A DNA stretch of 64,000 nucleotides from Kalmusia sp. IMI 367209 (lineage: Eukaryota > Ascomycota > Dothideomycetes > Pleosporales > Didymosphaeriaceae). The translations under genes and the position numbers were made by a program. Positions within the stretch are counted from its first letter, which is position 1; every line of letters starts with the position of its first letter. Positions 33,068-45,474 of this stretch are shown here, piece after piece. A model generated the notes under the pieces. It was not told the DNA's origin and ran no database searches. It worked only from the letters and a program-made list of their open reading frames with translations. The DNA is taken from assembly GCA_027946365.1 (NCBI GenBank), contig JAPEUQ010000001.1, positions 4,278,001 through 4,342,000 of the forward strand. Reading direction: 5' to 3'.

Positions 33068-34321
33068 CTAAGGACGTTTTGTCCATCCGAATGATTGGCT
33101 AACTCCTGGTGAGTCGACGTTGTAGTAGGACGCTGGTGTTTGATCGTAGTAGGCAACACAGAGCCAGTTCGTTGAGTCCGGTCGGAATCGGAGGTTGGTG
33201 GTGAAATAGCCTCCGCCTAGAGGGGAGAACTGGGTGGCCGCCCATGAAATACAATCATCTGCGGCATCGCATGTGGCCAAGGTGCCATCTAGCACTTGGG
33301 TGATCGCTGGCGCGCCGGCATTGTTCGCAGGTGAATTATCATTGAGCGTCTGGAACCCAGCGTACTCAAGTTTATACGTGTATTGCCAATCAGCTGTCGG
33401 CCCTTTGCTAAAGCTTGCACACGTAGGTGATGCCATCACGGACGTAGAGTATGTACTCGTTGACGTTATGGTAGTAGTTGTGGTAGATGTATCGGTTTGG
33501 GTAACGCTGAAGCTGATAGTAACGCTATTGGTCGCGGTCGACGTCGTTTGGAAGGACGAGGTGGCTGTGCTGGTAGCTGTGCTTAGATAAGTCTGCCGTA
33601 CAGCAGTGACTGTTGCTTGGGGCACCCCATTGCAGGAGCATGCACTTAGATACTTATCTTTCGTGCCACAGCTTTTGTTGATGATATCGTCTCCGAGGGT
33701 CCGTTTCTTCAGATCGGTAGACTGTTCCGAAGATGACATGACGTCTACAGGGAAGTGACCGAAAGCCTTAGCAAAGCGTTTAGAAAGAGCCCCAGTTTGG
33801 GCAGCTTCAGCTACTGAAAGTGGGAAGTGCCCAATGGGGGCGGCACGAACAGCCAGATTGGAGCCCGAAGTTGGCAGAGGCTCCGGCAGAGGCTCAGCCA
33901 TCCTCCGAGCGGAGTCACCATGGCCAGGCCATGGCTGGACAGTGCTTGTAGAGGAGGTGGTGATGGTCGGATTCTCGGTGTTGGTAATCCACTCGGTTGC
34001 AGTGAATGAAAGAGTACTTTTTAGGGTTAGTGCAAGTCTACAACCCGTCGTAGTGGGGCTGACTTACGTAGTTGACGAGACATCAGTCGTCTGAACGATG
34101 GTAGTGGTTGTGCTGACCGTTGTCCACACAGTCTTCCATGTTGTATATGGGTCCGGCGTTATGGTCACGCGTCTGGCAAAATAGCAGTCCCACCACCCAG
34201 GGCTACCAGCGAGCGAGCTGCCAGCAAGCTTAACAGCTTTGAGACAATTGTCATTTCCACACGTGGCGGCAGACGCGAGGGAGGTAGCCGCGGCCAGTGA
34301 GACGGCGTACTTGAGCTGCAT
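33068..34321 (-). CDS. Secreted Thr/Ser-rich protein
   Basis: Two exons: 34321-34068 and 34016-33068, with a 51-nt intron (GTAAGT..AAAAAG), frame-preserving, giving 400 residues. The signal peptide is MQLKYAVSLAAATSLASAATC. A short Cys module follows (CGNDNCLKAV…GWWDCYF), then Thr/Ser-rich stretches (TTWKTVWTTVSTTTTIVQ) likely to be O-glycosylated. A dibasic-containing middle carries two similar GHFP motifs (PIGHFPLSVAEAAQ and AFGHFPVDV). A second Thr-rich run comes next, then a C-terminal globular part with CDAADDCISWAATQF. No membrane anchor or GPI signal is obvious. This layout suits a cell-wall or extracellular protein. A TATATAAA lies about 95 bases upstream. Confidence 0.8.
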
Positions 34322-35320
34322 TGTTGCAAACTGAAAGATGAAAAACCTTATGTTCAGAGTGAGGCGCGCTGCTGATATCGAAGCATGGAATTCAGTCAGG
34401 CTGGCCGACATCAAGTTTATATATCAAACCCATCGACATATCTCTCGATCTGTAGACATCTGCCGGTGGCTAGTCTCGACCCAATCAGTGCACACAACCA
34501 TACTCAATCCCAGGTCGCTACGTGCGGCAGTGCCGATGTGTGCTCGCATAGTGAGGTGCAGGATCCAGAGTACGCCACATCGGGATTGAGAACTTTTTCG
34601 GCTGTTTAGCTTAGGGGAAGGTACATTTTCTCGCGCGTGCGCTTCAACAAAACAGCAATTTTGGTCCTTTTCAAAATTAGCTGATCACGCACCTCTATAC
34701 TGTAGCCGAAAATGTAGTTCAATCAGATCAAGTATATCTAGCGTTCGGCAGCATGCCTGCTAGCTTGCATGTTCAGCTGGATCAGGTTCGTGCCACATGT
34801 GCTCTGGCCAGAATAGTCAATTGACAGAAGATCCGGGCAACCAAGAAAGGGTTTAACGTTTCGCTACGAAACATTGGATCTAACCGCGGGAGTGCACGTG
34901 TCCGGTGTAAGGGTTCGGTTAGATCCGCATTTGGCGGCTACGTGCGTTCTGCCCGAGCGAATCACGGTCTAGAATGTCTACCGATCCGGCCTTAGCCCCC
35001 AAAACCCTAGACCGCGACGATATCCCCCACTACACACTGTCTACCCTGCCTAACACGTGAGGGAGAACCTACAGCTCAGCTCGTTTTTGTGGCGCCACAC
35101 CATGCGCTAGAAATCAACACACAGTATGACCCACACGGAGAGACCGAAATGGTGAATGTCATGCGGATTCAGGCACGGCAGATAGAGTCAGCTTCCTGCC
35201 CGCCGTACCCTCTTCCCGTGTCGTATCTCTTTATATACATAGCAGAGAGCTCAGCACCTTGCCTCTCGTTCTTCCATCTTCGAAGCCTCGAGAAATTCCC
35301 CTCCACCTGCTTCATCTACC
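34322..35320. promoter_or_regulatory. Divergent promoter region of two secreted-protein genes
   Basis: About 1 kb separates two start codons read outward. AT-rich TATA-like motifs sit at 34416-34423 (minus gene) and 35232-35237 (plus gene). No coding sequence is supported in between. Confidence 0.5.
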
Positions 35321-36827
35321 ATGACTGCTCTTGCTGGTCTTTTGGCCACGGTGCTTTTTGTACCTATCATCTCTGCTGCGCCTGTGAACAATGCCCTCAC
35401 AGGGACCTGTCAGGCAGCGACAGTGGCTCCTTGTGTCTCAACACTCCGCGCATACACCTCGGGAAGTGCTTTCTGTTCCTCCTGGCTGAGTATTCCAACA
35501 CAGACTTCGACTTTTATTACCACCTCCACAACAATCAACACTGCGACGGCGACTGTCACCTCAATCACAACCACTGTGACTGTCCCTGCAGCGGAGACGA
35601 TCACGGTACTCGCCCATGGCGTGAGTGTCATAGGCCATGCCGTTTCAGAAACTATCGTTGCTCATGCCACAACTGAATGGGCACCAACTCCAACAGTAGT
35701 TGCTGTGAGTCCTTTCCAACTGCACTGAAAGTAACGCGGCCACCTTTTGACCGAATTACAGCATGTTTCGTTCACGACGACCACGACTACACTAACCTCA
35801 ACTGTCTGTGGCAATGCTAAGCGAGCCGTTGCGACCATTCCAAGCCTGCTGCGAGCCTTCAAATCCTCCGTTATCTCTTCGGCGTGTAGCTGCCTGGCGC
35901 TAACAACACCTACCATGACTGTAACGACCACAACGGCTTCTACTGCCCTGACTACTTCTACACAGACTCTAAATGTAGAGGCCACGGAAACAACGACTGC
36001 GACCGTAACGTCGACGTTCGTAACTACCTCAGTACCTACCCTTACAACAACTGTTACGCCAACGACGACGCTCACACCTGAGGCCGTAACCTCAACCCCG
36101 GTATCTACTGCCACCCAGACAGAAGTTAAAACTGTTCATGTAGGGCAAGCCGCCGTGCAATTGGCTTCACCTACCCCAATTACTCCGGTCAACAGCAACG
36201 GCCTAGCTTCTTCGAGTTATGACGATACTACAGGCTGGAGGATCTCTAACATTCCCTTCGATGTTGGCCTCTACGGTGTCACTAGTCGCACTTTGATTAT
36301 CGGCATCAATGGGTGGGTATCGCCTGGTACTAGGGATTCCGGGGCGTACGTGAACCAGCCCTTGCCAAACAGTGCCGCTGGCGACCCGTCGTGGGTGGCG
36401 TACTGGGCTGATCTATTCATCACCTCTGGCACCCAACAAGGCATTTATTATCAAATTGACGGCGATGAGGGTCACCGAACCCTTTCGATCGAGTTTTTCA
36501 TGTCTTTCTTTGGTAGCCCGGTACGTACTCCTCCTCCTGACAGACCGAAATTGTATTGTGTGATACTCATTTTTCCTCCAGCAAGCGTATACTCATTTCA
36601 TGGTCACCATATTTGAGGAAGAAATTGGGCGTGTGGTACTCAGTTACTTCCAAACAAGTAATCAAAAGGCAACATCCAACTCGGCCTTTGGTACGATCGG
36701 TGTGCAGAGACCTTCAAGCGGCCAGTACAATCAGTACTCATACAATGTTCAACCCCAAGAAGGCTTAACAATTGAATGGAGACCTTCGACCAACCAATGG
36801 ACCCAGATTGATTCGAGTTCATGTTAG
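35321..36827 (+). CDS. Secreted Thr-rich protein with C-terminal beta-rich domain
   Basis: Three exons: 35321-35704, 35762-36520, 36582-36827, with introns of 57 and 61 nt, phase 0, giving 462 residues. The signal peptide is MTALAGLLATVLFVPIISAAP. A Cys module (TCQAATVAPCVSTLRAY…FCSSW), long Thr/Val-rich runs (STTINTATATVTSITTTV), and a second Cys module (VCGNAKRAVATIP…SACSCLAL) come next, then more Thr-rich sequence. The C-terminal part (PFDVGLYGVTSRTLIIGING, GDSGAYVN-like segment, QGIYYQIDGDEGHRTLSIEF, AYTHFMVTIFEEEIGRVV) resembles a beta-rich domain found in many secreted fungal proteins, without an accepted function. It probably sits on or near the cell wall. It pairs divergently with the gene at 33068-34321. 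Confidence 0.82.
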
Positions 36828-39666
36828 TATGTTCCTCAAGATTAGTACCTGAAATTCAAGATAAAGATAAGTTAAAATCTACCTTAAGTAGCTTCACGGT
36901 GTTTGTGCTACTGATTTAGGCGGGTTGTGACACGTGCCTGTTCTTTGAGTTTTTGACCTTAGCTAGAGTAGCCATTGATTAGAGCCCGTTTTCTATCCCA
37001 CAGCCTTACGCTTCAATGATTAACGCCAGCATCCTGTCGACCTACGCTGATATATTGGGCAATTTGAGCGCCTAGCGTATGAAGCAAAGGTAACCTCCTT
37101 GCCTGACATCTCTCAGGTCTCCGCCCCTCCATCGCTGCCTCAGCGCCAGATCTAGCCTAGCCAGCCTCTGAATCCGAGAAGATATAACCCAAAGAACACA
37201 GACCTTATGGACGTTATAAGATGCCTCTTTCCCCTGTTTGGTCCAGTAATTAGTTAGTCCGCTTCGGGAGGTAGCTGAATAAGAGCTGAGCCGGATGATC
37301 AGCTCCTCACTAATTCATTTGTTTCCTGAGTATCCCATCTTAAGTCGGTTGTCCAGGCAGAGTCTCCTTTGTGACTTTAGGGTCTTACCCCTTATACTTT
37401 AGTTTAAAAATGTCCTTTATACTCGCCTTTTAAACCCTTTGCAGCCCTTCGCCGTCCTACTCAGGACCATACGTTACCCCTTTGCTGTTATCTACTGCTT
37501 TAGATCTACTGTTAATTTGTCTCTATAGCTTAAAGATTGCATATCTCTATTTATATGTTATAAATAGACCTCAGAATATTTCGAGACAGGCGAATTCTAC
37601 CAGTTTGCCCGGTGTTTACGATGAAAGCTTTGCTTTTTCCTACTCGTCCACTCATGTTACCGGCCACGGAACATAAGCTGAGCTGAATCTTTAGCTACGA
37701 CAAGCTAAAGGTTAGCGCAGCTGCGCTTGGTGATGGGTGATCTGGACCACGATGATAGTGGTTTGAGTCAGACTTGTGCTACTCTAACCCTACATCCAGT
37801 CCAACTGCACTATCTGCTTCAGAATGAAAAAGAGCAAGAAGCTCTTAAGAACCCTGGTTCACGATCGATAGGACGTTGCTCGAGGACAGGAGTTCGGGCG
37901 GTAGGATCGGCGTGCCATAGCGCCACTGAGCTTCTTCTGTATCCGACCTCTGCTCTAGCCCTGCAAGCCACCCCCGCTTATCTACCACCCGTACGAGTCC
38001 GTAATCCTCAGCTAACTCCTTCAAACGTAGGCTCGCTCTGGATTTGTTAGTACCAGAAAGGTCTGTCCAAAATTGCTTGATGGCTGTAGGAGTGGTCGCT
38101 TTATGACGTTACGATGCAGCCGAGATGAAAGCTATGGCTCTCACATGGAACGTTTCTGGCTGATAATCCTGTATGTGGACGGATACTAGAAATGAGAAGC
38201 CCAAGTCCTTTCGCTCATACTGATTTTGTATTCATTCCATATTGTCATAGCGAGGATTAGACGATCTGCGTCGCTGTAATGGTCACGCCATAGCTCTTAC
38301 AGAATCATTGCCCACCATCGGCAGTTTGTTAATAGTACGTCAGTTGGCCAAAAAGATGCGACTCAATCTTTTCGGCCTATGTGCCAACTTGGTTTGTATG
38401 CATTGTAAATCTTACCCTACAAAGTCCTTGGATACCACTGAATAGTATTTGACCAATGCAACCAACTAGTGTCCTATGACGAGCAACCTTATCTTGGCTC
38501 TACCTCTGATGATTTTTCCGCCATAATATAGTACAACGTATAATTCGAGGGCTGGAAAGCACCAGACGACCACATCCATCAGGCCAGCATCAGAGTCGGC
38601 ATGAAGGACGCCATGAAGCTTATAGGCGCAGCCAAGACAGACCTGCCCACTGGAATACCGGTTACGACAATTCCAAGTTGGACACCTATTTCGGCAGCAG
38701 CAGTGTGCCACATCACATGCGAAGCATCTTCCAGAACATCGGTAAGGTTAAAATAGACTCAGGGATCATACATTGAGAGAATGATCTTCATCAAGGGCGA
38801 TTTCAAACGCAATGACATAGGCTGGACAAGTGGGGTTATGGAATATAATTTTGGTCTAGAGACCGATAGGCTGGTGTTCTGATCACGTATACATACATAT
38901 CTGCAACTACGCATATACGAAATCCAATCTGCCAAATTGGAATATAAAGCAGCAGTGCCAGCAAAACATCGGTATGAAGTTGAATCAGCAGAAGATGGAG
39001 ACTTTCAACATTCGAATCATCCTCCACGAGATGCTGCAAGCAGAAACTCATATCGTACTCTGGCTTCCGTCACTAGTCTTGTCATTGGAGGCACCATAGC
39101 GCGCTTGGCAGAGACTCCGAGATTGGCGAGCACCTGGGCGATTTGACTTACGGTCTAAATAGGATCTACACATACAGCATCTCCAGTGTCCGATAATTGG
39201 CGAATTTTTGGCCTTGACGCTGACTACAACTCTGATAATTTTGCTTGGTTTATGCATGTATGTAGCTGTCGGGTGCTTGTAATATACGATTTACAGAAGA
39301 CAAGAAACGTGGTACCAGATTACGTGCGGCTGCCTTTTTGAAGAGCTTTCCTTGCCCGACCCTAATAGGAAGACTAAGCCTCGCGACAGCTGCACCTAAC
39401 CTTAGTCACTATGTTAGGCAGTCTCGCGGCTACCCTTGGCGCCAAGTAGCCCATTAATACTCGATGAAAGAATGTTGCAATGTTACAGAGATTAGGAGCC
39501 TGGAGTATGAAAAAACGTGATGCGACATGGTGGCCTTCTTCAGTGCAGCGTCATAAGGCCAGTCATTGCATAGCTTAAACTTATCAGACTTCATGAGATA
39601 CAAGACATCTTCAGCCCTCGCATCTGCAGTATGAGTAGGTCCTATCCGAATTTGATAACTCGCCAG
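36828..39666. other. Long intergenic region without a confident gene
   Basis: This 2.8-kb gap has uneven base composition and many short frames (longest 37727-38050 plus). A minus-strand stretch at about 38500-38730 reads WHTAAAEIGVQLGIVVTGIP in one frame, which looks protein-like but is short and has no identified partner exons. Nothing else is supported. Confidence 0.4.
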
Positions 39667-41754
39667 TTAGCCACTAACTATTGTACTTTCTAATAGGGTT
39701 ACTACTGCATCCTTCCTTCCGGCAGTCACTTTCGCTTCACAGGTAAAGTCAGGCTCACCAAGTAACAACGCTTTTCCCACGAGTCTCCATCTACCCTGCC
39801 CTTGTTTACCTCTCATAGGTCGCAATAACCATATTCTCAATGATTGACATGTCGCATTCAACAGATCCGTTGGCACAGCAGCTTGAAGCTCCTCCATCGG
39901 CCCATCGCTGAAGTGCTCATTAATTTGAGTCATGGTGACAAAGGCACATTGGTGGTCGAGAGTGCATTGGAAGTAATACGTGTATGTGCTGATATAGTAC
40001 ATCGAGCGTGGATCTGTGAGCCAGGTGAGGAAGAGCTGTGCGTCGTCGACGGTGAATGTCGAGGGTCCTGGTATGCCAAGCAACGTTGAGATCGGGTAAA
40101 GTTGCTTGATAAGTTGCTTTGCCGCGTTGCGAAGCGCCGGACTAGGGGCCAGATCTCTGAACACACCCTGATTGTAGTTGGGTACTACAACATCGCGCTG
40201 TATTTGGGTCCATAGTCTAGCCGTGAATGAATGCCCATTCAAGATGCAGCCAGCAAGAAAACGGCGGCGAGGTTTGTCTTCAGCGTTGTAATCGGCATGC
40301 ATAGCATGAAGATTTGCAGCGTCTGATGTATGTGTCGCCGGTTTTGTTGGCATTATAGTATCAGGAAAGATACTTGCTGCAAGTTCCATGTCTTCATCCT
40401 GCACCTTTTTGAATGTCGATTTGAGAAACATCATATCTAGCTCGATCTCCCTCATTGAAATGCGGTGAACGCCTTTGACGCCTCCGAGTTCGAATCTAGG
40501 GATCGTGACGTCCTCTCCTGCTGTATGTCGTGACAACCACGTAGGCCCATCCTCCAATGTGAGCGATTGTCCGCTCATCATGCTCAATGGATAAGTTTCT
40601 CCTGCCGTAAGGGCAAGCAAGACATTGAGGTAAAGAAGTTCTTCCTTACTCTTGAGGGGTGGTCCCATGTAAGCAAGCGCAAGGCTAGACATATTAATCA
40701 TAATACTCAGCCGATCAGCTAAGTGCATACACCCCTTTTGGCCTACTCCATTGTGTCTTGCCATCAAGCTGCTTTTCCTCCCATTCTCTCGATCATCTCT
40801 TCCACTAATGCCAGCGAAGATTGCCATACCTTTGAACTCTGACGTTACCTGACCCACGATGTCAGGGAGAATATATACTGCACGTGCCATGATGAAATGA
40901 AGGTTGACCCATTTGATCTTAACCGTCGACCCTTCGGGCCCATTTATGACAAAAGTCGCGTTGTGGATCATATGGCATTGCCTTTTGTCACTCCACGGCT
41001 CATTCATATTGAATTCGTGGAAACACCAGGCTCTTTCCCACCAGCGTGCTGCGTTGACCTTTGTAAAAAAACTTGCGAAAACAGCCCTCTCGTCTTCTTC
41101 AGGCCTCCATGTCCATGTTTGTTCTCGTATTCCCTCGAGCAGCTTATACTTTTCATGGAGTGCCACTTCGCGCTCATCGAGAAACACGTCCTCTAGTAAG
41201 ACTATGAGTCGTATACAGGACCGGTAGATAACATCCATCGCCGCAACGGACTTTTGTTTGTCGACATCAGATGACTGATCAATGCAGAGTTGGTCCATCC
41301 AGATGCCCTCGCGATCATGGTCTTTATCTTCTAGTATGGCGTCGACGAACGGTTTGCTGACAGGCCAGCTATTATGCCTCTCATATCCTTTTGGTAGAAA
41401 GTCTTCCGAGCGCCAGCAGTACGATATGGCGATATACTGGCGAACGATTAAGCCTGTCTCATCAAAAGAAGGAAGGGCAGAATTAGGAAATATCAGGCGA
41501 AATGGCGTGTCCAGAATGGTGGAAGGGGAGCGTAGTGCGAATAGAGAATGAAGGGATGAATTCCATTTCTGGAGTCTCTGCAGTATTGCCTCGGCTTCCT
41601 CGTGCCCTTCTGAAAGCCTAGAAAGCCCGTCTTTGAAGATCTCAGCCTTATTCTCGCGGCTTATCTCTAGTAGGAAGAGATCATCGCCAAGGGGTTTATA
41701 GAAGGCGGTTCCACGCGTTGTTGTCGCGGCTTTGTCATAGTGAATATGCGGCAT
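39667..41754 (-). CDS. HET-domain (heterokaryon incompatibility) protein
   Basis: The 695-residue intronless product carries the HET domain in its N-terminal half: YIAISYCWRSEDF (107-119), GIWMDQLCIDQ (150-160) and AAMDVIYRSCIRLIVLLEDV (171-190). The HET domain is TIR-related and triggers cell death when fungal individuals of different type fuse; here the partner locus is unknown. A long C-terminal region without repeats follows, with RFELGGVKGVHRISMREIEL near residue 420. No nucleotide-binding or ankyrin part is attached. The start is the first in-frame ATG, which gives a full N-terminus before the domain, as in many HET proteins. Confidence 0.9.
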   Translation of the reverse strand: MPHIHYDKAATTTRGTAFYKPLGDDLFLLEISRENKAEIFKDGLSRLSEGHEEAEAILQRLQKWNSSLHSLFALRSPSTILDTPFRLIFPNSALPSFDETGLIVRQYIAISYCWRSEDFLPKGYERHNSWPVSKPFVDAILEDKDHDREGIWMDQLCIDQSSDVDKQKSVAAMDVIYRSCIRLIVLLEDVFLDEREVALHEKYKLLEGIREQTWTWRPEEDERAVFASFFTKVNAARWWERAWCFHEFNMNEPWSDKRQCHMIHNATFVINGPEGSTVKIKWVNLHFIMARAVYILPDIVGQVTSEFKGMAIFAGISGRDDRENGRKSSLMARHNGVGQKGCMHLADRLSIMINMSSLALAYMGPPLKSKEELLYLNVLLALTAGETYPLSMMSGQSLTLEDGPTWLSRHTAGEDVTIPRFELGGVKGVHRISMREIELDMMFLKSTFKKVQDEDMELAASIFPDTIMPTKPATHTSDAANLHAMHADYNAEDKPRRRFLAGCILNGHSFTARLWTQIQRDVVVPNYNQGVFRDLAPSPALRNAAKQLIKQLYPISTLLGIPGPSTFTVDDAQLFLTWLTDPRSMYYISTYTYYFQCTLDHQCAFVTMTQINEHFSDGPMEELQAAVPTDLLNATCQSLRIWLLRPMRGKQGQGRWRLVGKALLLGEPDFTCEAKVTAGRKDAVVTLLESTIVSG

Positions 41755-42661
41755 CGTTGACTGGAATATTGTATTGCTGCTAGCCGGACTGAATGATTCT
41801 TACTTGGTTTCAGCTGCGAAATATCCGCAGCTTTGCCCGGATTAATAAGCATGATACATACGGTAGCCGACACGGGAAGAATATTAATCCGTGCCGCCCC
41901 ACTTTATTCGTTAGGAATATTTATATTTTCGTAGTTATTGACGTCAAAATAGTAAGAATCTTCCCTCACTTTTAAGTAAAAAAGGCATACATTAACTATT
42001 CATACGCATCAACTACCAACGTATAACACCACATCAATAAAACATTCCTTGAAATTTATTTATAATATAGCCATTTATATAGCTATAGGGCCTACGCTAC
42101 CAAAGAGGACTTACGTAAAGGATGATAAGTAGTGGTAACTAGGACAAATGAAAAGCCATTAAATAAACTTTAGTCTCCCTCAAGACTGCACAAAAATTTG
42201 TAGAAGAAAGGTAGTATCAAAAAGATTTTTAGACACGATTATTAAAGCTAGTGACACCATTTCTCCCTTGTGGCGATATTCACTGCGGTTCTACGTTACT
42301 AGAGTGTGGCGTTATGAAGTCTAATAGAGTGTAAGCCATATAGCTACATCTACATGAATTGATAGGCTTTCTGCCTTCGGACAATTCGATTGTAGACCTC
42401 GTCATTACCACCCATGTTCTTTCGGCCCCTAATAACACAGTAGTGTGTTTTTGCGCCAGCCGCCAACTCTCCGCTCACCTTATGCTAAATTCTCTGCAGT
42501 TAAGAGTTTCCTTGCTCTTGTTGCATTGAGCGTTGGAACCATGATTGCCAACCGCAAGTTCTGCTTAGCCTGATCATTGCCCTTTCCGAGCCCCTGGGCG
42601 AGCGTGAAAGACGTCGTCGAGTGACCATGAATTCCACAACGCCACGAGGTCCGCGACCACA
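41755..42661. other. Intergenic, AT-rich in the middle
   Basis: HET promoter side. The stretch 41970-42260 is AT-rich. No gene is recognised. Confidence 0.4.
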
Positions 42662-43745
42662 ATGCCCACCGTCGACGCCTCGAATTTCGCGGCCTACCTC
42701 TTCACTGACTTCTCATCGCTCCTCACATTGTTCGGCGATGAGTCTACGAAGCAATTCTTATTGACATCGATGGCCTGGGCGGACTGCCTGTTGATCTCCG
42801 ATCCGAGCGGGATTGTGCCCATCGTAAACAATTCTGTCTAAATCAGTGGGTATCCTCTACTAAAGACAGTCATCGGAATTTAAGGTGAGAGGCGCCGAGT
42901 CTATCTATCGCTTTTGTTACAAAACACACTGGCATCTGCTACTTGAAACGAGCTCGATATTTTCGTTCCTTCATGGGGCGAACGTTTTGGGCAGTCGCCT
43001 TTTGAAGTGTGTGACTAAAAATTTCGACGAGGCTTTGGACGTTGTAGGCCCTCCGACCCAGAAGCTGGACTAGCCGAAATCACAATAACATAGTCTGGAG
43101 ATAGCAGATCCGGGAAAGCGCCAAATATTACCATTAACATTCCTAAGGCCTCATCGACGAGGTCTTCTATCTGGATATGGATCTAGGTCTTTATAGGACT
43201 TTTGATGCAAGCAGTCATGTTTGTAGTCAATGATTTGGACGTGTTTCGCTATCACTAGTCAAAGGCAACGTATAAGGGTGCATTCTATGGTTTTCCTGTG
43301 TAGGCCGTCGGTACCATTTTAATTGCCATTGAGGTGTGCATATGCGCGAAGGTAATCGACAGTAACACCCAATAGTACATAGCCAGACCTACAAAGACAT
43401 TCGAAGATGGCGAATTGGCACCGTAGTGCAATTTTCATGTGGTCAAATTGCAAAAAGGAATTCCCGAAATGCAGCTTCCATCGTATGCAATTTACAACGC
43501 ACTAGACGACCCGGAGGTCCATGTCTCGGAAAGAGGCACGTTCCCTTGTGTTAGGGCCGAGAATTCACCAGTGTTAAGAATTCTGGTTGCTTAGACGGTG
43601 GCCGGTTCGACCTATGTCTTCAGCGGCTTCATCCTCCGAGATATAAGAATTAGAGAGCTTCACTGGTCTGTAGTTCGCTCAATTAGTCGTTACATTCACT
43701 TGGACTCTGATCAGAGCGGGGGTTCCGAGGCATGTCGGCGATGGA
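42662..43745 (+). pseudogene. Relic of a large fungal membrane protein (ankyrin-associated family)
   Basis: The frame from the ATG at 42662 reads NFAAYLFTDFSSLLTLFGD and TKQFLLTSMAWADCLLI, the conserved N-terminus of a family of large multi-span fungal proteins, some with ankyrin repeats (recognised from memory, no accepted name). It stops at 42839. Further pieces in the same direction include GYPLLKTVIG (~42850), KAPNITINIPKASSTRS (~43115), AVGTILIAIEVCICAKVID (~43300) and LPSYAIYNALDDPEVHVSERG (~43470). The last pieces match the later membrane-span and nucleus of the same family. Multiple stops and frame changes separate them. The gene is dead; its missing C-terminal half cannot be traced with confidence beyond about 43745. 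Confidence 0.55.
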
Positions 43746-44899
43746 CCTAATACTATCAAATGACTAAGTGAGGGCTTCGAAGCAGCTAAATTAGCCTACC
43801 ATATATATCACACGAATCATTTGATGATTTACGGCGGTAATATTCACTACTGCTTTTTGTTCCCAGCATTGGAAGACCCAGCCATATCGCTTGCATCCGA
43901 CCGATTCCAAGGGCAAAAGAACCGAAATCTAATGAGATCAAGGAGCTACACGTACTAGACGAACGTAAAGAAGCCGATATGGACATCTCACGCCACAAAA
44001 TCGGCTTTAAGGCGGTGCACAGAGTTTCCCAATGCCAATGCATCTTGGTGGCAATCTAGCTAGATCCGTTCTAGACCAAGGAAGCTGCGGAGCAATACAC
44101 GACGCTACTATAGATATCATCGAGCTCCTTTCCATCACATTCATTACCTGGGAACAGCTAGTATTCCTCAGAGGATCTACCGAATTCAAACTATATCTAA
44201 GCTTGGAAAAACGCGGGCTAGAAGGGTTCGTTAAATTGCCTTCGGATATATTTAACACGGCGATGTCTCGCAAAGTATCTTGTCGCGCTGTTCCATGATT
44301 GTTGAATATAACCATGTCCCACTTCAAAAGTAGAGTGTCTTTCCAAGTGCTCACTTCCTGTCCGATTGATGAAGAGCACAGTCGAGAGTGGCAAAAGTAA
44401 AAAGAGAACCTAGATTAAGGCTATAGCGGCAGCTTAAGAGCCTGGACACGGACACTCGATGGCTGGACTCATCCCGAGTCTGGAGATCAATCTTCTTCCG
44501 CATGTCGTACTCGGCTCTGGAATTTGATCATTGTGGGAAAGTGTCTTCTCATTTTGAGATGTAAAGGTCGCTAATGCCTTTCTACGGTCGGCACTACTGG
44601 GATAGTACTAATCACCCTTTTTTTATTCAATTTTACTCAAGTCTAGAGTAGGTGCTTTCAAACTCGACTTTTCAAAGCGCTACATCTTCCTCAAATAGCC
44701 CTAGAACCTTGATAATATTATACTTTTATAAACTCAATTACTTGCTCTTTGTGATTTCATTCAACGGCACTACAGGCACTTCATGACAATATAAAATTGC
44801 GCGAAGTCGTATCCGTTATCCAGTCAACTAACAAGAGGGCATCACCACAGATACTGCAGCCGCCGAAGGGGGGAAAGCATTGCAAATTCGCTTGAGGCT
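43746..44899. other. Gene-poor stretch, possible further relic
   Basis: Frames on both strands at 43786-44354 have no recognised domain. They could belong to the decayed membrane-protein gene upstream. Confidence 0.35.
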
Positions 44900-45474
44900 T
44901 TATGAAAGCACAGAGAAACTTTGCCAGGCAGTATCTGTTACCACAGATCTCATGCCACAGGTGGCTCGCCATGGATCTCGAATAATTGTATCGGTGCAGA
45001 CACTGAGACTCCCAGAATCATCCCATTCAATGTCTTGCACTAGATACTTGGCTTTGGAACTCAGGAAGACTGCTGTCATAAGCCCTTATCCGCCTTACAC
45101 ATATGACCTGTACAGTTGCTTTTGTACAAAGGCTAGTATTGGATTAAAGTCGCGATGGGGTGTTCTGCGCATGCGCAGGCGCGCAATTCTTTGTTCAAAT
45201 CTGAGCACTTGCACATGAGCAGCGCTTCAGCAGGAACTTTAGAACATACCTCAACCCTAATTTCAGCACTACGTGCAGAAACACATTTACCGACCCGTTC
45301 ACTGCGATGAACATCGCTATAGCGAACAGGAATAAAACCAACAATTTGGCCAAGATCGCCGTGGCCGACGCTTTTGCACGTGATATCGCGCGCTGAACCT
45401 ATATCCGCAGCATCAAGTACAAGCTGTTTATCGTGAGGAAAAGTGTCGCGGAAAGGGACTTCTTCACGGAGTTG
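44900..45474 (-). other. Two open frames, possible gene remnant of unknown family
   Basis: On minus, 45474-45133 is open for 113 codons without any ATG and reads protein-like (PHDKQLVLDAADIGSARDIT, GHGDLGQIVGFIPVRYSDV, a Cys-rich CKCSDLNKELRACACAEHP). It ends in TAG. Shortly after, 45079-44900 is a 59-residue ATG frame (YLVQDIEWDDSGSLSVCTDT). Both look like coding sequence by residue pattern and lie in order, so they may be exons of one gene that lost its start, or two relics. No family is recognised. Confidence 0.35.

Noticed and set aside
33234..33590. Val-rich plus frame
   Set aside because: Antisense of Thr/Ser-rich codons gives Val/Ala-rich chance protein.
35089..35676. 195-codon plus frame overlapping the secreted protein start
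   Set aside because: Its Cys/His-rich look comes from reading the Thr-rich gene in another frame; the true frame has signal peptide and splice sites.
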